Shown: positions 54,843 through 64,000 of the stretch, in pieces
Position numbering within the stretch: the stretch's first letter is position 1
Layout: each line of letters opens with the position of its first letter
Source: Aureobasidium sp. EXF-3400
Lineage: Eukaryota > Ascomycota > Dothideomycetes > Dothideales > Saccotheciaceae
Reading direction: 5' to 3'
NCBI GenBank assembly: GCA_024195585.1
Contig: SWBL01000224.1
Location: forward strand, 22,298-86,297
Length of the DNA: 64,000 nt
The notes under the pieces: generated by a model
What the model was told of the DNA's origin: nothing
Database searches by the model: none
What the model saw: the letters and a program-made list of their open reading frames with translations, nothing else
Position numbers and translations under genes: made by a program

Positions 54843-55971
54843 ATGTCGACGAAACGACCACCTACACCCCCTGCTAAACCGCCCGTATTACGCAGGAAGC
54901 GCGTGGCTCCTCCTTCAGACGACGAGGACGACTATGTTCCCGTAAGCGACCACAACATCTCTGGAGATGAGACTCCTGTACAGCAGCAAAGACGCAGTTC
55001 GAGACGAAATGCCGCCAAAGACGTGTCCAAGGAAGATGAAGGTTCTGTCAGGCCAGCCAGTTCAGGACAGGCACGCTCTGCAAAGAAAATGCCTGGCGTC
55101 TCCAACAAGAGAGTGAAGGTCTCATCCGCCGTCACTACAGCATCCAGTCTCGTCGACGATGCAACTAACCACGACTGCCCGAACGTGCAAACACGCAACG
55201 ATCTGATGGATGAACGTGGCATGATGTTACGTCCAGATGCTGTGTCGATGTGGACACCAACGGCTGGTCGCCTACCTCACGTTACTGAGCTTGAGCCAGT
55301 TGATGGTCGTTCTTGGGAGGTGATCAAAGTTCTGGAGCACCATGTTACTCGTGGTGATGATGTCTTGCCAGTCTGGTATGCGGTTTTGCAAGACACCTCG
55401 AAATCTGGAAGTCCTGCCATAACCCCTTACAGGCTCAGCCCCAGGGGCGAGAGAAAAGCAATATTGAGACACGGGAAGGTTGTTGGCCATCATCCCTATC
55501 CTTGGTTGTCTGGAGGAACACACATGTCCAATGCGGCAAGATGCTTTTGATTTGTGCAACATTCTTGGCGGTATCCTCAACAGATTTCCACAGAGCCTAC
55601 CTGTCGATAACTGAAATGCCATTTGGGGCTACGGAGGTCTTGAAGGTTGTCCCCACCGGGTAGTTACATTCACCGAGTTGACGGCTCTGATTAACATCGA
55701 TATTCGCATTCTTAATCAACCCTTCCGTCCTACCACAGCGGAGACGCGAGGTGCCTATGGTGAGATGATATCAATCGACTCTGATAAGAAAGGCATCCTG
55801 CAAACAAAGTTACCAGGCAAGTTGTTCTGGGAAACAGGTCCAGCGATAATCAACGCGACGAGCAGCCTAAAGGAGCGAGTCAATGTAACCGTGGACCCTA
55901 GGCAAGTTGATCTTAAGTTAGTACAGAAGGTTGACGTGCCGGAAATGTTCTCCTTCGCTCTGCAAAGATAG
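54843..55971 (+). pseudogene. Gene broken by a frameshift and a nonsense codon
   Basis: An ATG at 54843 starts a 235-codon frame (MSTKRPPTPPAKPPVLRRKR) with acidic Ser-rich then basic sequence typical of a nuclear protein (QRRSSRRNAAK). It ends at 55548-55550 directly after NAARCF. Dropping one T of the TTTT run at 55545-55548 continues as DLCNILGGILNRFP, then TGA at 55612-55614, then NAIWGYGGLEGCPHRVVTF and on to a natural-looking end at 55969-55971 (DVPEMFSFALQR). The combined frame would be about 375 residues. The two lesions make loss of function likely, although a truncated 235-residue product could still be made. Family not recognised. Confidence 0.55.
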
Positions 55972-56461
55972 GCAGCACTAGAACTGGCATATGTTTCACT
56001 CGAAACAAGAAGAGAAAGTGGAATCTGCCATTGTGCCATAACCCTTAACAACATCCGAGACTTGAGCAGATACTCAACAGCAACCAATATCGATTATGAT
56101 TTTTTTGAAAATGGAAAAAGAATGAAAAATCTGAAGATGAAAGAATAGTTTCAAAGGCACAATCTGGTTTATATTTATTTTGATTAAAATTTACAAATTT
56201 TGATCAATGTATCAAAAAAGGAAAAAGAGCGAAAATGGGGGGGTCAACCAGCACATTATATGCCTGGGATAGCCGAAAGAAAATTCATCAATGAAAGGCA
56301 AGGTGAGGAGTGACAGCAGACAAAGGAGAAAAGAAGACTGTGTATGTACTGAATACTGTACTCAAGGGGGTCATCGTTCCTCACCAGGAGGTGGTTTGGT
56401 TTTCATAAGAAGCCTCAACATCAAAATTTGATATCAGACTATGTTTTTGGGTCATCCTAGC
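55972..56461. other. AT-rich intergenic region between converging genes
   Basis: Strongly AT-rich around 56090-56230. No gene seen. Confidence 0.6.
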
Positions 56462-58308
56462 TTAACAGGAGGTGATGAAGAGGCCGAGAGCGCTTGGGTT
56501 CCAGTCCTCGAACAGCTAAATTTCGACCGTTAGTTTGTGTAAAATATGAGATATTCAACATGACTTACCTCAAGGTCGAGAGAACCAGTGGCGCTGGCGA
56601 GGATGGAGATGGTAGAACCAGCCTGGCAGGCACCGGAGGAGACAACGTAGCTGTTTCCAGAGGTAACGCTGCTGATTGTGTCAAGAGTGGTCTTGACAGC
56701 AGGGCTGGTAGCGTAGGTAACGCTCAAGGGAGCAGGGGAAGTGAGCTGGTCGAAGGTGATACCGCCGGCACCAGACAAGGTGAAGTTAGAGGTGGCGAGC
56801 TGGGACTTGTTGGGGAGGAGGAAGATGACGGTGCACTGCTTGCCAGCGTAGCTGGAGGGGATGTCGAAGTTGAAGATGGTGCTGTTGCTGGAGCTGATGT
56901 AAGCATCGTACTGGGTTCCGTAGCTCGTGCTGGGCGAGTTCTTGTTGACGGGGATGATGGCGTGAGGAGTCTGGTAAGCGCCGGTGAGGGTAGTTGCGCA
57001 GACGTTTCCTGAAGTACCGCTGGCAGGGGCCGACGAAGCAGGCTTAGAAGAAGCGGGGGCAGAAGAGGCAGGAGCCGATGAAGCGGGCTTCGAGGAGACA
57101 GGCGCAGATGAAGCAGGAGCGACGGGTGCGGAAGAGGCGGGCTTCGAGGAGGCAGGGGCAGACGAAGCAGGAGCGACGGGTGCAGAAGAGGCAGGCTTGG
57201 AAGATGCAGGTGCCGAAGAAGCAGGAGCGACGGGTGCAGAAGAGGCAGGCTTAGAAGAAGCAGGGCCAGATGAGGCGGGGGCGACGGGTGCAGAAGAGGC
57301 AGGCTTGGAAGATGCAGGTGCCGAAGAAGCAGGAGCGACGGGTGCAGAAGAGGCGGGCTTAGAAGATGCAGGAGCGCTGGCCACAGGTGTGCAGCCGGCA
57401 GCACAGTTGGTGACAGTGACGTAGGAAGTCGAGTAGACGGTCACAGTGTTTCCAGCAGGTGCCGAGGAGGCAGGGGCAGAAGGTGCAGGAGCGACGGGTG
57501 CAGAGGAGGCAGGCTTGGAAGATGCAGGTGCCGAAGAAGCAGGAGCGACGGGTGCCGAAGATGCAGGCTTGGAAGATGCAGGTGCCGAAGAAGCAGGGGC
57601 AGAAGATGCAGGCTTCGAGGATGCAGGTGCGGACGAGGCAGGTGCGCTGGGTGCAGAAGAAGCAGGCTTCGAGGAAGCAGGTGCAGACGAGGCAGGCTTC
57701 GATGAGGCAGGAGCAGAGGATGCAGGAGCCGATGAGGCAGGCTTGGAAGATGCAGGTGCCGAAGAAGCAGGGGCAGACGAAGCAGGCTTCGAAGATGCAA
57801 CAGAAGAAGAGGCGGGCTTGGAAGAGGCAGCGGAAGAGCTACCAGATCCGTTGGAACCAGCGCACTTACCGCCAGAGCTAAGAGTGATGGCAACGCATCC
57901 AGTCTCGGCGCTGGTAGTGGTGGTGTAGATGTTGTAACCACCGTTGTCGCCAGTAGCACAAGCATAGAACTGGGTGCTTCCGTTGTAGGTCAAGTCACCG
58001 TTGGAGTTGACTGCGAATCCAGTAGTGGGAGAAGCTCCAACATCGCATTGGAACTGAGTGGTAGGAGAAGTGAGGATACATCCACGTCCGTTCTCGTCAG
58101 TCAAACCACCGTTGTTGATGCAGTAGGTAGCCGATCCAGTAGCGAGTCCAGAGGTCTGGCCGATTCTGTTCTGACCATCACTGAGCTGACCAACAGCTCC
58201 AGTCTTACCACCAGCGGCGGTCAAGGAGAAGCAGCATTGGTCGCGAGCAACCAGAGTGGCAGCAGAGGCACCGAGGGCAAAGCCCAATGTTGAGTATACG
58301 CTCTTCAT
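56462..58308 (-). CDS. Secreted cell-wall protein with Ser/Ala/Pro repeats and But2 C-terminal domain
   Basis: 597 residues; exons 56569-58308 and 56462-56515, 53-bp intron. A signal peptide (MKSVYSTLGFALGASAATLVA) precedes a Cys-containing N-terminal region with RDQCCFSLTAAGGKTGAVGQ, GRGCILTSPTTQFQCDVGAS and FYACATGDNGGYNIY. Residues from about 195 to 430 are S/A/P/K repeats (ASSKPASSAPVAP), a likely heavily O-mannosylated stalk, broken once by VTVYSTSYVTVTNCAAGC. The C-terminal domain (TPHAIIPVNKNSPSTSYGTQ... IFNFDIPSSYAGKQCTVIFL) is of the But2 type. The short last exon supplies LFEDWNPSALGLFITSC, the typical domain ending, which fixes the intron. No GPI signal is visible. Extracellular or wall-bound; precise role unknown. 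Confidence 0.9.
57010..57830 (-). repeat. 54-bp imperfect tandem repeats encoding SSAPVAPASSAPASSKPA units
   Basis: Repeats of about 54 bp (18 codons) plus shorter variants lie inside the But2 protein gene. Copies differ by scattered synonymous changes. Multiples of three keep the antisense frames open, producing long spurious Gly/Ala/Glu-rich and Leu/Pro-rich frames. The array is prone to length change. Confidence 0.85.
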
Positions 58309-60100
58309 GTTTTTGAATTGAACTGATTGAACGAAGGTGGTGCTGATTGTGGTTGTAGAAAATCGATTTGGACCAAGGAAAGACAGACTACTTATATTCA
58401 GAACTCGAGATGCTTCTTGGCAAAGGCAGCAACCTCTGCACATCTCTCGTATTCTTGCATCTTCGATTGACACTTAGCAAGTGTGTGAGTTCGGAGTAGA
58501 CGAGAGATTTGGTTTGGCCAATGACACTAAGCATGCGTCAAGCATGGTGGATTGAGCCAAGCATAAGGATTCGGGGAAACCTTCGTTCAGAGAGCGGGAA
58601 GGTCCTGACCAATTGGAACAGTTAAAAAGTACGAGTGTTGAATATGCTTACTGATGCGAAGGTCAATTGAGGCATGGCGGAGGACATGCTTTCCACACCG
58701 CAGATACCGAGTCACCTCGAGAAGCCACACCCATATGCAAGTTCTTAGTCTGATCTGTCTTTCCAGGCTCTCTTTGTCGACAATTGTGGAAGCTGCCAAT
58801 TGAGACTGCATGAACGGGAATACTGGCACTGAATTGGGGATTTTCAGGTACTCGGATATGATTGGCCCAACAGATGACGAGACAGGTGACGAGTCTCTTG
58901 AGGCTGTGGTCTTGTAGGTGATCGTCATGCTGGCCATACGCGTACCTGACGCTTGTCCAGGCACGGGAGCATGTCCGCGGATCGGATGCTCGGAATCACA
59001 AAAATAAGTACGAATAAACGTGGGGAAAGCTCGGAAAAGCTGGGGCTGAAAGCGGACCGGAAATGCTTTATATGCATGCGCAGATCGAGAACCTGAGATT
59101 TGAGTGACTTCTGGTGTGTTGCAGCAGCTGGTGAGAAGTATCGATGATGTGGAAGGCTTGTAACAAAGTCAATGGTCGGGGAGTGCTTGTGTGAGCCGTT
59201 ATGATTGGGTCAAGGCCCTGGGTTTGACTCTGTCGGACTAACCTTGAGAATTGTCAGCTCAGGAAAACCCCCAGCGTAAATGTGAGAACGACTGACCTCA
59301 TCGGACGCCATGGATGAGATTCAAAAGAAAATCACAACGAACGCCTTTACATCCGACCCGCCTGTTCTTTGTGGGCCGTTGTGTTCCTGGTGGGCCTTCT
59401 TGCACATCGCGAGCACTGGTCTCCGGAACAATCTTCGATTCGTCAATTGAAGGGTTTTGGGGTTCACGATCCGGGTCCTCGATTGGAGCTTCCTCGATCA
59501 AGGTGCGGAGTAGCAAAGACAGCGCGGGCAAACTCGTCATAGCACATAATTGTTAAGTAACAGACCGCAAATAATTTGCTCTGGGCTCCTCAAAAACACA
59601 GTCAACCTTGATTTGGAACCACGGAGATGGGTCAAGCCAGTAAAGAAGACTGGAGCTCACCGAAGCTGGCTGGATGCCGTGTCTGGTAGATGAGGGACAC
59701 TTTCGAGATGTAGCAGCTGAAGGAAGCAGATCTTCTGAATAGTGGGCCATGAACGCAGAAACCAAACCTGAGGGCTGGACCAAAGAGTGTAAAAGGCGTG
59801 CAGACAAAACGGGAAAAAGACGCGGGACAAGCAAGATCTTCTTCCACTCACAGTCCAGAGAAGTGGCATGCATTGTGCAAGGCAGGTGCGTATGGCGAGT
59901 GTGTGGGGACTATTTTTACAATTGAATGGTGCGTTAGGTATTTGTACATGTCCGGGTTTGAAGCTCGGGATCGTTCCTTCCTTCGTGGCTCAGCTGGGTA
60001 TCGGCGAGCTGGAAAGAGAAGAATAAGCTTCAAAATCAGCGTGGACGGCGTCAAGTTGAAGACGTACCATGATGGACCACGTTAGATGCACCAACACCGT
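58309..60100. other. Long intergenic region
   Basis: About 1.8 kb. Open frames exist but none starts with ATG and resembles a known family, and I recognise no tRNA. It contains the promoter of the But2 gene at its left end. Confidence 0.5.
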
Positions 60101-60670
60101 TTACTTTGCATCCAAGAACTGTCTGACGGCCTTTGCAACCTGCGATTTCTCGACAGGCTTGCCTTCGAAAGCGCCACCAGGAGCCAACAACTTCTTGAGC
60201 ACATCGCCCATGACGACCTTTGCACCCTGAGCCTCGGCCTTGATGCTGTCGATGGTGCTTTGCACAACCTCCTTGATGTAGTCCTCACTGACAGTCTCAA
60301 CGCTGCCGGCGTACTCTTCCAACACCTTAATGGCGGCGTTTTCCTTCTCAGTCAAGTCTGCTCTTCCAGCATCTGAAAATTCCTTGGCTGCTTGCGCGGC
60401 TGCCGATGAACGCTTGCGCAACAGACCAAGAAGCTTCATGTCCGAGTCGAGGGGTTGCGCGGTCTTTGCGGCATTGGTGACTTCGGCGAGCAGACCGCGC
60501 AACACATTGAGACGGTTGGTGTCTTTGGCCTTCATGGCCGTCTTCAGGTCGGAGCGGAGCTTCAGGAGGAGCGGCGGGGCCGATGAGGGCGCGTCGGTCG
60601 CATAGCGGTAGCGGAGACAGAGCTGAGCGCTCCTTAGGACAGGTCGACTCCTTGCTGTGATTGACTGCAT
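60101..60670 (-). CDS. aim41: AIM41, mitochondrial YqeY/GatB-like protein
   Basis: 189 residues from an ATG at 60670. The basic, Ser/Arg-rich start (MQSITARSRPVLRSAQLCLR) is a likely mitochondrial presequence. The YqeY-like helical domain follows: LLLKLRSDLKTAMKAKDTNR, LNVLRGLLAEVTNAAK, LLRKRSSAAAQAAKEFSDAG, EKENAAIKVLEEY and VVMGDVLKKLL, ending with QVAKAVRQFLDAK. This domain resembles the tail domain of GatB amidotransferase subunits. Yeast AIM41 is a mitochondrial protein of unclear molecular role. Single exon. Confidence 0.92.
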   Translation of the reverse strand: MQSITARSRPVLRSAQLCLRYRYATDAPSSAPPLLLKLRSDLKTAMKAKDTNRLNVLRGLLAEVTNAAKTAQPLDSDMKLLGLLRKRSSAAAQAAKEFSDAGRADLTEKENAAIKVLEEYAGSVETVSEDYIKEVVQSTIDSIKAEAQGAKVVMGDVLKKLLAPGGAFEGKPVEKSQVAKAVRQFLDAK

Positions 60671-61143
60671 CTTGTGTGTTGTGTAGATAGGATAAACGTG
60701 TATCCCGATCCTCTTATCTTGTTGTTTGCTGCGCCTGAGCTCGGACCTCTGTGACCCTGCCCCTGGGACTTTGCTCAAACCATTTGTAGGAGAGGTCGAA
60801 CGACGTTCACATTGCTCAGGGTGACTGACCAGCAAGATGCATGTATATACATACTGCTGTTTGTTTTTATCAGTTGCCTGCGATAATCTTACTGTACGCG
60901 CAATCAGGGGCGACAGGGATGATAGGCAGATGTACCCCTCTCGAAGGACAAAGGTGAGTTTTGTTGACAACAGTCACCATCTCATTGGCATTAGCCTTCT
61001 GAACAACACAACATCTTCCTGTCGGGAAACCTACCCCTTTGAGGATGTATAGCACTTTCATTCCAAACACCTCAAAACCAGAAAGATGATTGAGATTGGA
61101 GCTTTGCTTATACCAGAACCAACAAAGTCTAAGAGACTATAGT
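60671..61143. other. Intergenic region
   Basis: Promoter of AIM41 and 3' flank of the cellulase gene; nothing else seen. Confidence 0.6.
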
Positions 61144-63523
61144 CTACTGATCAGCAGCCCAACTAGCAACCCAAGCCAGAGCTGAACCCCAATTGATAGC
61201 CACCTCATTCGTACTATAACTATTCACATCATCCACATAGCAGAACTGTCCCACACAGCCCACCAACACATCATCAGCAGGAGGATCAGCAGGACTCTCA
61301 TTCGCACCACCAGCCATAGCTCCCTTTGGCGCCGGCGGAACGATCGGATCCTGTACGATCAGACGACTGAGCTCAGCGGCATAAAGGCGAGAATGCATGT
61401 TACTCGAAGTCTTGGTGCCGTAGTCGTGGACGTAGGATTGAGAGATGGCGTTGCGACCGAAGATGTAATCCATGCCTGACAAGGCTGAAGTGCGGTAGGA
61501 GGTGTTGCGAGAGATGTCGTATGCGATTGCAACTACTTGGATACAGTTTAGTTGATTGCTGTTGCTGCCCCAAGGGTATGAAGTGATGAAGACATCTGTA
61601 GGCTGCGTTTTCTGGATAGCCATGTACTGCTCAGCGCCTGTCATGACAGACTCGATGATGGCATTTCTTCCAGTGATGTTGTTCGGTACAGCAGCAAGGT
61701 CCAGCTGTGCAATCGACTGCATAGACGACCATCCAAAGCCACCCTCGGGGAACAGAGTGGATGCATTGGCGGTATAGTAGTAGTTGGACATGACATCTTT
61801 CTCGAACTGGGCCTCAGAAGTTGTAATATACATCTCTGCAGCTGCCCAGTAGAATTCATCTCGCACGTCATCGTCGCTGTATGCGCCGCCACCGAGATCC
61901 CAATCAGTACCCGGAGCATAGATCGCAGGGTTAGCTTTGGCAGCTGCATAACCAATGCGAGCGGCACTCAAACATCGTTGAGCGAATGCAGCATCAAATG
62001 GAGCCCAAAGTCTCGCACTCATGGCTGCCGTGGCTACCATGTTGAGTGTTGCAGCCGTGGATGGACGATGTAGCTCTCTTCGCTTGGGATCGAGGTTTGG
62101 AGGAGTCGGCAGCTGTGTCCATTGGTTGTCATGCATTTTGTGGTGGACAAGTCCGGACATGTCTGACGCTTGTTAATGACATACCAGAAGGTCACCTACA
62201 TTATTACTCACCGATGTATGAGCCATTGAACAATTGTGGTGGTGAGTTGGGAGGAATCTGCATCTTGAGCATAAATTCCATCTCCCAACGAGCTTCATCG
62301 AGGAAGTCTGGGTAGCCATTTGAGCGTTCCGGTATTCTTAGTGATCCATCACCAAGTGGTTTGGATGAGCTGTTTGCTGTGTGCAATGAACGCTCGTATG
62401 CCATCAGAATTTGAGCAGTCGAAATCCCTCCATTGACAACGTATTTGCCTTGATCACCAGCGTCGTACCATCCTTGTGAAACGTCAAGTGTGTAGTTGCA
62501 TGTCCATGGTTCGAGATATGTAACGTTCGATTCCCATTCATACTGGCAAGGTGTCACGACGTCGCCCTGATTAGGAAAGACATTGATATGACCAGCTGGT
62601 CGAGCATACTGTGACCCCACAAGCTCGGCATCGATTGCAATACCACTACGTTGCTGATAGAAGAATTGCATCGAGTCCTGGCGGAGTGTCGTATACAGTT
62701 GACTCGAGATGGTGAATGGGTAGCTGGTAGCATCACCAGCAATCTTTAGAGTGAAGCCAGTGCCTTGCTTAGTATAGTTGGTGAAATCGATAGTTTGGAC
62801 ATTCAGACCAGATGCTGTATCATTACCGAACGGAATGGTGTGCCCAGATGCGACCGATGCACCGCTATTGTCCTGGAGATGCCAAGTCAAAGATGCATTG
62901 CTGTTCGAGACAACGGTAGCGAGTTTTGGACCATTAGGTAGATAGCCATGTTGGTTGATCTTGATTGACCTCCCAGTGTCTTGGAAGTATGGTAGGCGAT
63001 TGATACGGTGCAAGGAAACGTCACCGAGACAAATCTCGTTTGTGACATTACTTCCACCGAGGAAGAACGTCAACGTAGAGTTGTTCTCCTGATTGGCTGG
63101 TGAGAAGATGAGCGAGAAAGGTTCTGCAGATATTGTCAAGGGCACTTGAGTTGTGTTGAGGTTCGGATCGACTGGGGCGCCACCAGCAGAGGGATCGTAG
63201 CCATTCGTCTGGATCCAGAGGTTCGTGGCATGAGTAGCCGAGGCGGTGAAGTTCAAGTAGTAGATGTCGTTCTTGACCTGGGTGAAATTCTGAGTAGTCT
63301 GGATGTAACTCGCATTGGGGGCAGTGTTGGCGGGGACAACGACACATAGCATGCCATTGCGAACAGAACCAGGTGGTGTGACTGCCCATCCAGGAGTTCC
63401 TTGGGTAAAGCTTCCGTTGTGGACGAGATTGGGTGTGCCCAAGGGGTCGTTTTCTACAGAATTCTGGCAGCTAACTAGAACAGGCAGCAATGCCGTCAGG
63501 AACAAAGGAGATTTCAAGAGCAT
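61144..63523 (-). CDS. Secreted glycoside hydrolase family 9 endoglucanase with N-terminal accessory domains
   Basis: 776 residues; exons 62212-63523 and 61144-62162, 49-bp intron. A signal peptide (MLLKSPLFLTALLPVLVSCQ) leads to a carbohydrate-binding-like beta sandwich (LVHNGSFTQGTPGWAV ... ICLGDVSLHR, about 30-185), then an Ig-like domain (IKINQHGYLPNGPKLATVVS, about 190-275), then the GH9 catalytic barrel. The nucleophile/base pair lies in GWYDAGDQGKYVVNGG (about residue 350). Further motifs are LDEARWEMEFMLKMQ and FIFSYP-like FITSYPWGSN. The proton donor Glu is in NEVAINWGSALAWVASW near the C-terminus. Numerous N-glycosylation sequons support secretion. GH9 enzymes cleave beta-1,4-glucans; they are uncommon in ascomycetes compared with GH5/GH7. 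Exact substrate unknown. Confidence 0.92.
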
Positions 63524-63905
63524 AGCCGCAACAGTGTTCGCAGTCTACTCGACAAGGAGGCTGAGATGCGATGAGAATGAAACTACTTGGCCTCAAATAC
63601 CTTTCATTTGTACTTATAGTACAGCGTTTGATCTTCCCGACCTACCAATTGAGCCGTCAACCCCGCAAGCGGAGGACACTGACTACTGCATGATGCTGAG
63701 ATGGCCTCAAGTGACGAGGCACGGAGCGAAAGGTGGCAGAAGAAAATTGATGCGTGTGCGGGGAAAGATATAGCCCTGAAAGAGCGGCTGGTTTTACGGC
63801 TAAATTCATAGTCAACATGTTGCGAGCTATGTCTCTCTCTCTCAAATGGATAGAGTCTCGTTCAGACATATACGAGAGCAAAAATGAATTCCCTTAAGAG
63901 GGCAA
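63524..63905. other. Intergenic region
   Basis: Promoter of the GH9 gene and the downstream flank of the 5S rRNA gene. No coding feature seen. Confidence 0.6.
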
Positions 63906-64000
63906 AACGTACAGCAGCAGGGATTCCCACGTGGTCACCCACCGTAGTACTAATCTGCCGTTCAACTGCTTATGTATGGCAGAGCGGACGGGATGCCCAG
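63906..64000 (-). rRNA. 5S ribosomal RNA, 5' part cut by the window edge
   Basis: Read on the minus strand, the sequence contains CATCCCGTCCGCTCTGCC, then TAAGCAGTTGAACGGCAG, then GGTGGGTGACCACGTGGGAA and TCCCTGCTGCTGTACG, which is fungal 5S rRNA. About 95 of roughly 119 nt are present; the 5' end lies beyond base 64000. The internal promoter region is included, and a TTTT run just after the 3' end (63904-63907) is a normal RNA polymerase III terminator. A single copy flanked by protein genes fits the dispersed 5S arrangement of many Pezizomycotina. Confidence 0.93.

Noticed and set aside
56984..57928. Gly/Ala/Glu-rich and Leu/Pro-rich frames on both strands
   Set aside because: They are other-frame readings of the 54-bp repeats in the But2 protein gene.
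1..64000. CRISPR arrays, bacterial operons, ribosome binding sites or prophage
   Set aside because: The DNA is clearly fungal nuclear; no regularly spaced direct repeats of that type are present.

Overview
The window is nuclear DNA of a filamentous ascomycete (Pezizomycotina). Evidence: short introns (45-106 bp) with GT...AG ends and CTAAC/CTGAC-like branch points; Zn2Cys6 regulators; a But2-type cell-wall protein; and a dispersed 5S rRNA gene at the right edge. The gene mix (GH9 endoglucanase, CorA-like proteins, NRPS-like synthetase) would suit a dothideomycete black-yeast-like fungus, but that is a guess. Spliced coordinates below were worked out by hand from reading frame, splice consensus and family alignment.

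Layout. 1-5 kb: an edge-truncated ankyrin protein with an odd dual-frame 3' end, a mitochondrial aconitase-family enzyme and a small unknown basic protein. 5.6-8.2 kb: retromer VPS29 and a maleylacetate-reductase-like iron alcohol dehydrogenase. 8.2-11.8 kb: four tandem paralogues of an unrecognised small four-helix membrane protein, one broken by a nonsense codon. 12.5-22 kb: MLH3, an M3 oligopeptidase with a possible membrane-anchored form, a ribosomal lysine methyltransferase and a long-chain acyl-CoA synthetase. 22-25 kb: a short inverted repeat and a membrane-protein gene interrupted by an in-frame TGA. 25.5-29.8 kb: a 1419-residue NRPS-like enzyme with the architecture of epsilon-poly-L-lysine synthetase. 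30.7-36.7 kb: an LTA4-hydrolase-type aminopeptidase and a FarA/CTF1-type regulator whose zinc cluster is spread over four exons. 37.6-43.2 kb: a Nudix protein, a small unknown gene 37 bp upstream of an RpiB-type isomerase, and a CorA-like membrane protein. 43.8-49.9 kb: a likely catabolic locus made of a Zn2Cys6 regulator, a divergent hydroxyquinol 1,2-dioxygenase and an ACS-family MFS transporter, with a perfect CGG-N12-CCG inverted repeat in the shared promoter. 50.9-56 kb: one unknown gene and two decaying genes. 56.4-64 kb: a But2 cell-wall protein with 54-bp repeats, AIM41, a GH9 cellulase and the 5S gene.

Functional links. The dioxygenase and the maleylacetate-reductase-like enzyme catalyse consecutive steps of the hydroxyquinol branch of the 3-oxoadipate pathway, but lie 40 kb apart. 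The acyl-CoA synthetase and the FarA-type regulator both concern fatty-acid use, again unlinked. The strongest leads are the poly-lysine-synthetase-like gene, the four-member membrane-protein family, the regulator/dioxygenase/transporter locus, and the ankyrin gene that can encode either an SR-rich or a tail-anchored C-terminus.
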